DNA of 64,000 nt from Acytostelium subglobosum LB1. Lineage: Eukaryota; Evosea; Eumycetozoa; Acytosteliales; Acytosteliaceae. Shown here piece by piece: positions 63,801 to 64,000 of this stretch. Every line of letters starts with the position of its first letter. The first letter of the stretch is position 1. The DNA lies in the NCBI RefSeq assembly GCF_000787575.1, contig NW_012236518.1, positions 434,001-498,000 of the forward strand, written 5' to 3'. The position numbers were made by a program, and so were the translations under genes. Below the pieces are notes generated by a model. It did no database searches and was not told the DNA's origin. It worked only from the letters and a program-made list of their open reading frames with translations.

Positions 63801-63965
63801 TGGCTGATCAAGCCAACTCAACAACTTTGAGAACCTAATATGGAAGCCAAAGGTTGAGAAGAACTTTTGTAATCTGTTGATATATGATTGAGTTAGTGTG
63901 ATCGGGGCTTAGGCCTTGAGGCCTCAAGAGAGTACTCACTGTTGAAGGTAAAGGAAGGAGGACAT
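60849..63965 (-). CDS. Class II-type cyclic-nucleotide phosphodiesterase with two cNMP-binding domains (GbpA/GbpB-like)
   Basis: Two exons, 63965-63940 (MSSFLYLQ) and 63873-60849, give 1,016 aa, complete. The N-terminal half is a poorly recognised region. A metallo-beta-lactamase domain begins near residue 470 with GTSHGF and carries the metal motif HCHSDHDSG at about 516, with later histidines in HECG and VVHTSK. Two cyclic-nucleotide-binding domains follow: about 726-840 (FFRNIPPAMIHRVFYAMEEL; GDTFGENALWGG) and about 886-1000 (CFGEISLILSLPRTCSARA). This is the layout of dictyostelid PdeD/GbpA (cGMP-activated cGMP PDE) and PdeE/GbpB (cAMP). Binding of cyclic nucleotide to the C-terminal domains activates hydrolysis. 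I cannot tell cGMP from cAMP preference. The phosphate-cassette arginine is seen in domain 2 (LPRTCSARA), less clear in domain 1. Confidence 0.92.
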
Positions 63966-64000
63966 TGTATATGTATGTATATGTATATAAGTATAATTAT

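Overview
The window looks like nuclear DNA of a dictyostelid social amoeba (Amoebozoa). The signs are short GT-AG introns (about 60-110 bp) padded with AATC/ATTC repeats, asparagine-, glutamine- and serine-rich tracts inside proteins, and a gene content typical of the group: a frizzled/smoothened-like receptor, paired GATA factors, an RWP-RK factor, a metallo-beta-lactamase/cyclic-nucleotide-binding phosphodiesterase, NRAMP and a cytoplasmic dynein heavy chain. It is clearly less AT-rich than Dictyostelium discoideum, and highly expressed genes (hpd, dynein) favour C-ending codons. I cannot name the species. All exon joins were worked out by hand from reading frame and splice sites.

Layout. 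1-731 (-): START-like lipid-transfer protein, cut by the left edge. 2.1-2.3 kb: candidate structured Pol III-type RNA. 3.3-4.5 kb (+): 4-hydroxyphenylpyruvate dioxygenase. 5.4-7.1 kb (+): single-pass membrane protein with a GPS-like motif. 7.6-9.0 kb (-): nuclear protein with a Polycomb-like winged helix. 9.0-14.7 kb: a 5.7-kb stretch without a credible gene. 14.7-19.0 kb (+): two GATA zinc-finger genes in tandem. 19.6-20.5 kb (-): secreted NlpC/P60 peptidase with cysteine-rich repeats. 21.4-35.4 kb (+): cytoplasmic dynein heavy chain, complete. 35.4-36.1 kb (-): small secreted protein. 36.4-40.7 kb (+): DDB1/SF3B3/CPSF160-type protein. 41.6-44.3 kb (+): frizzled/smoothened-like receptor. 44.4-45.0 kb (-): isochorismatase-fold hydrolase. 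45.7-46.7 kb (+): mitochondrial carrier. 46.8-48.6 kb (-): NRAMP. 50.6-52.8 kb (-): RWP-RK factor. 52.8-55.9 kb: gene-poor. 55.9-56.9 kb (+): F-box-like gene with a broken frame. 57.1-58.2 kb (+): phytanoyl-CoA dioxygenase family. 58.5-59.8 kb (+): second mitochondrial carrier, SLC25A32-like. 60.2-60.8 kb (+): SSAT-like acetyltransferase. 60.8-64.0 kb (-): cyclic-nucleotide-stimulated phosphodiesterase, complete.

The genes do not form one pathway. Themes are developmental signalling and transcription (receptor, phosphodiesterase, GATA, RWP-RK, winged helix) and a bacterivore's toolkit (NlpC/P60 peptidase, NRAMP). Four convergent pairs end within 73-100 bp of each other, while presumed regulatory spacers upstream of transcription-factor genes run to kilobases. 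I see no obvious new multi-gene system. The least explained signals are (i) a short palindromic motif, TGGAAYNATYCCA, recurring inside introns, (ii) tandem GTTGGTA splice donors in three genes, (iii) the structured RNA candidate at 2.1-2.3 kb, (iv) a 21-bp perfect inverted repeat near 4.8 kb, and (v) a cluster of five TTCGAA sites beside a DUSE-like element.
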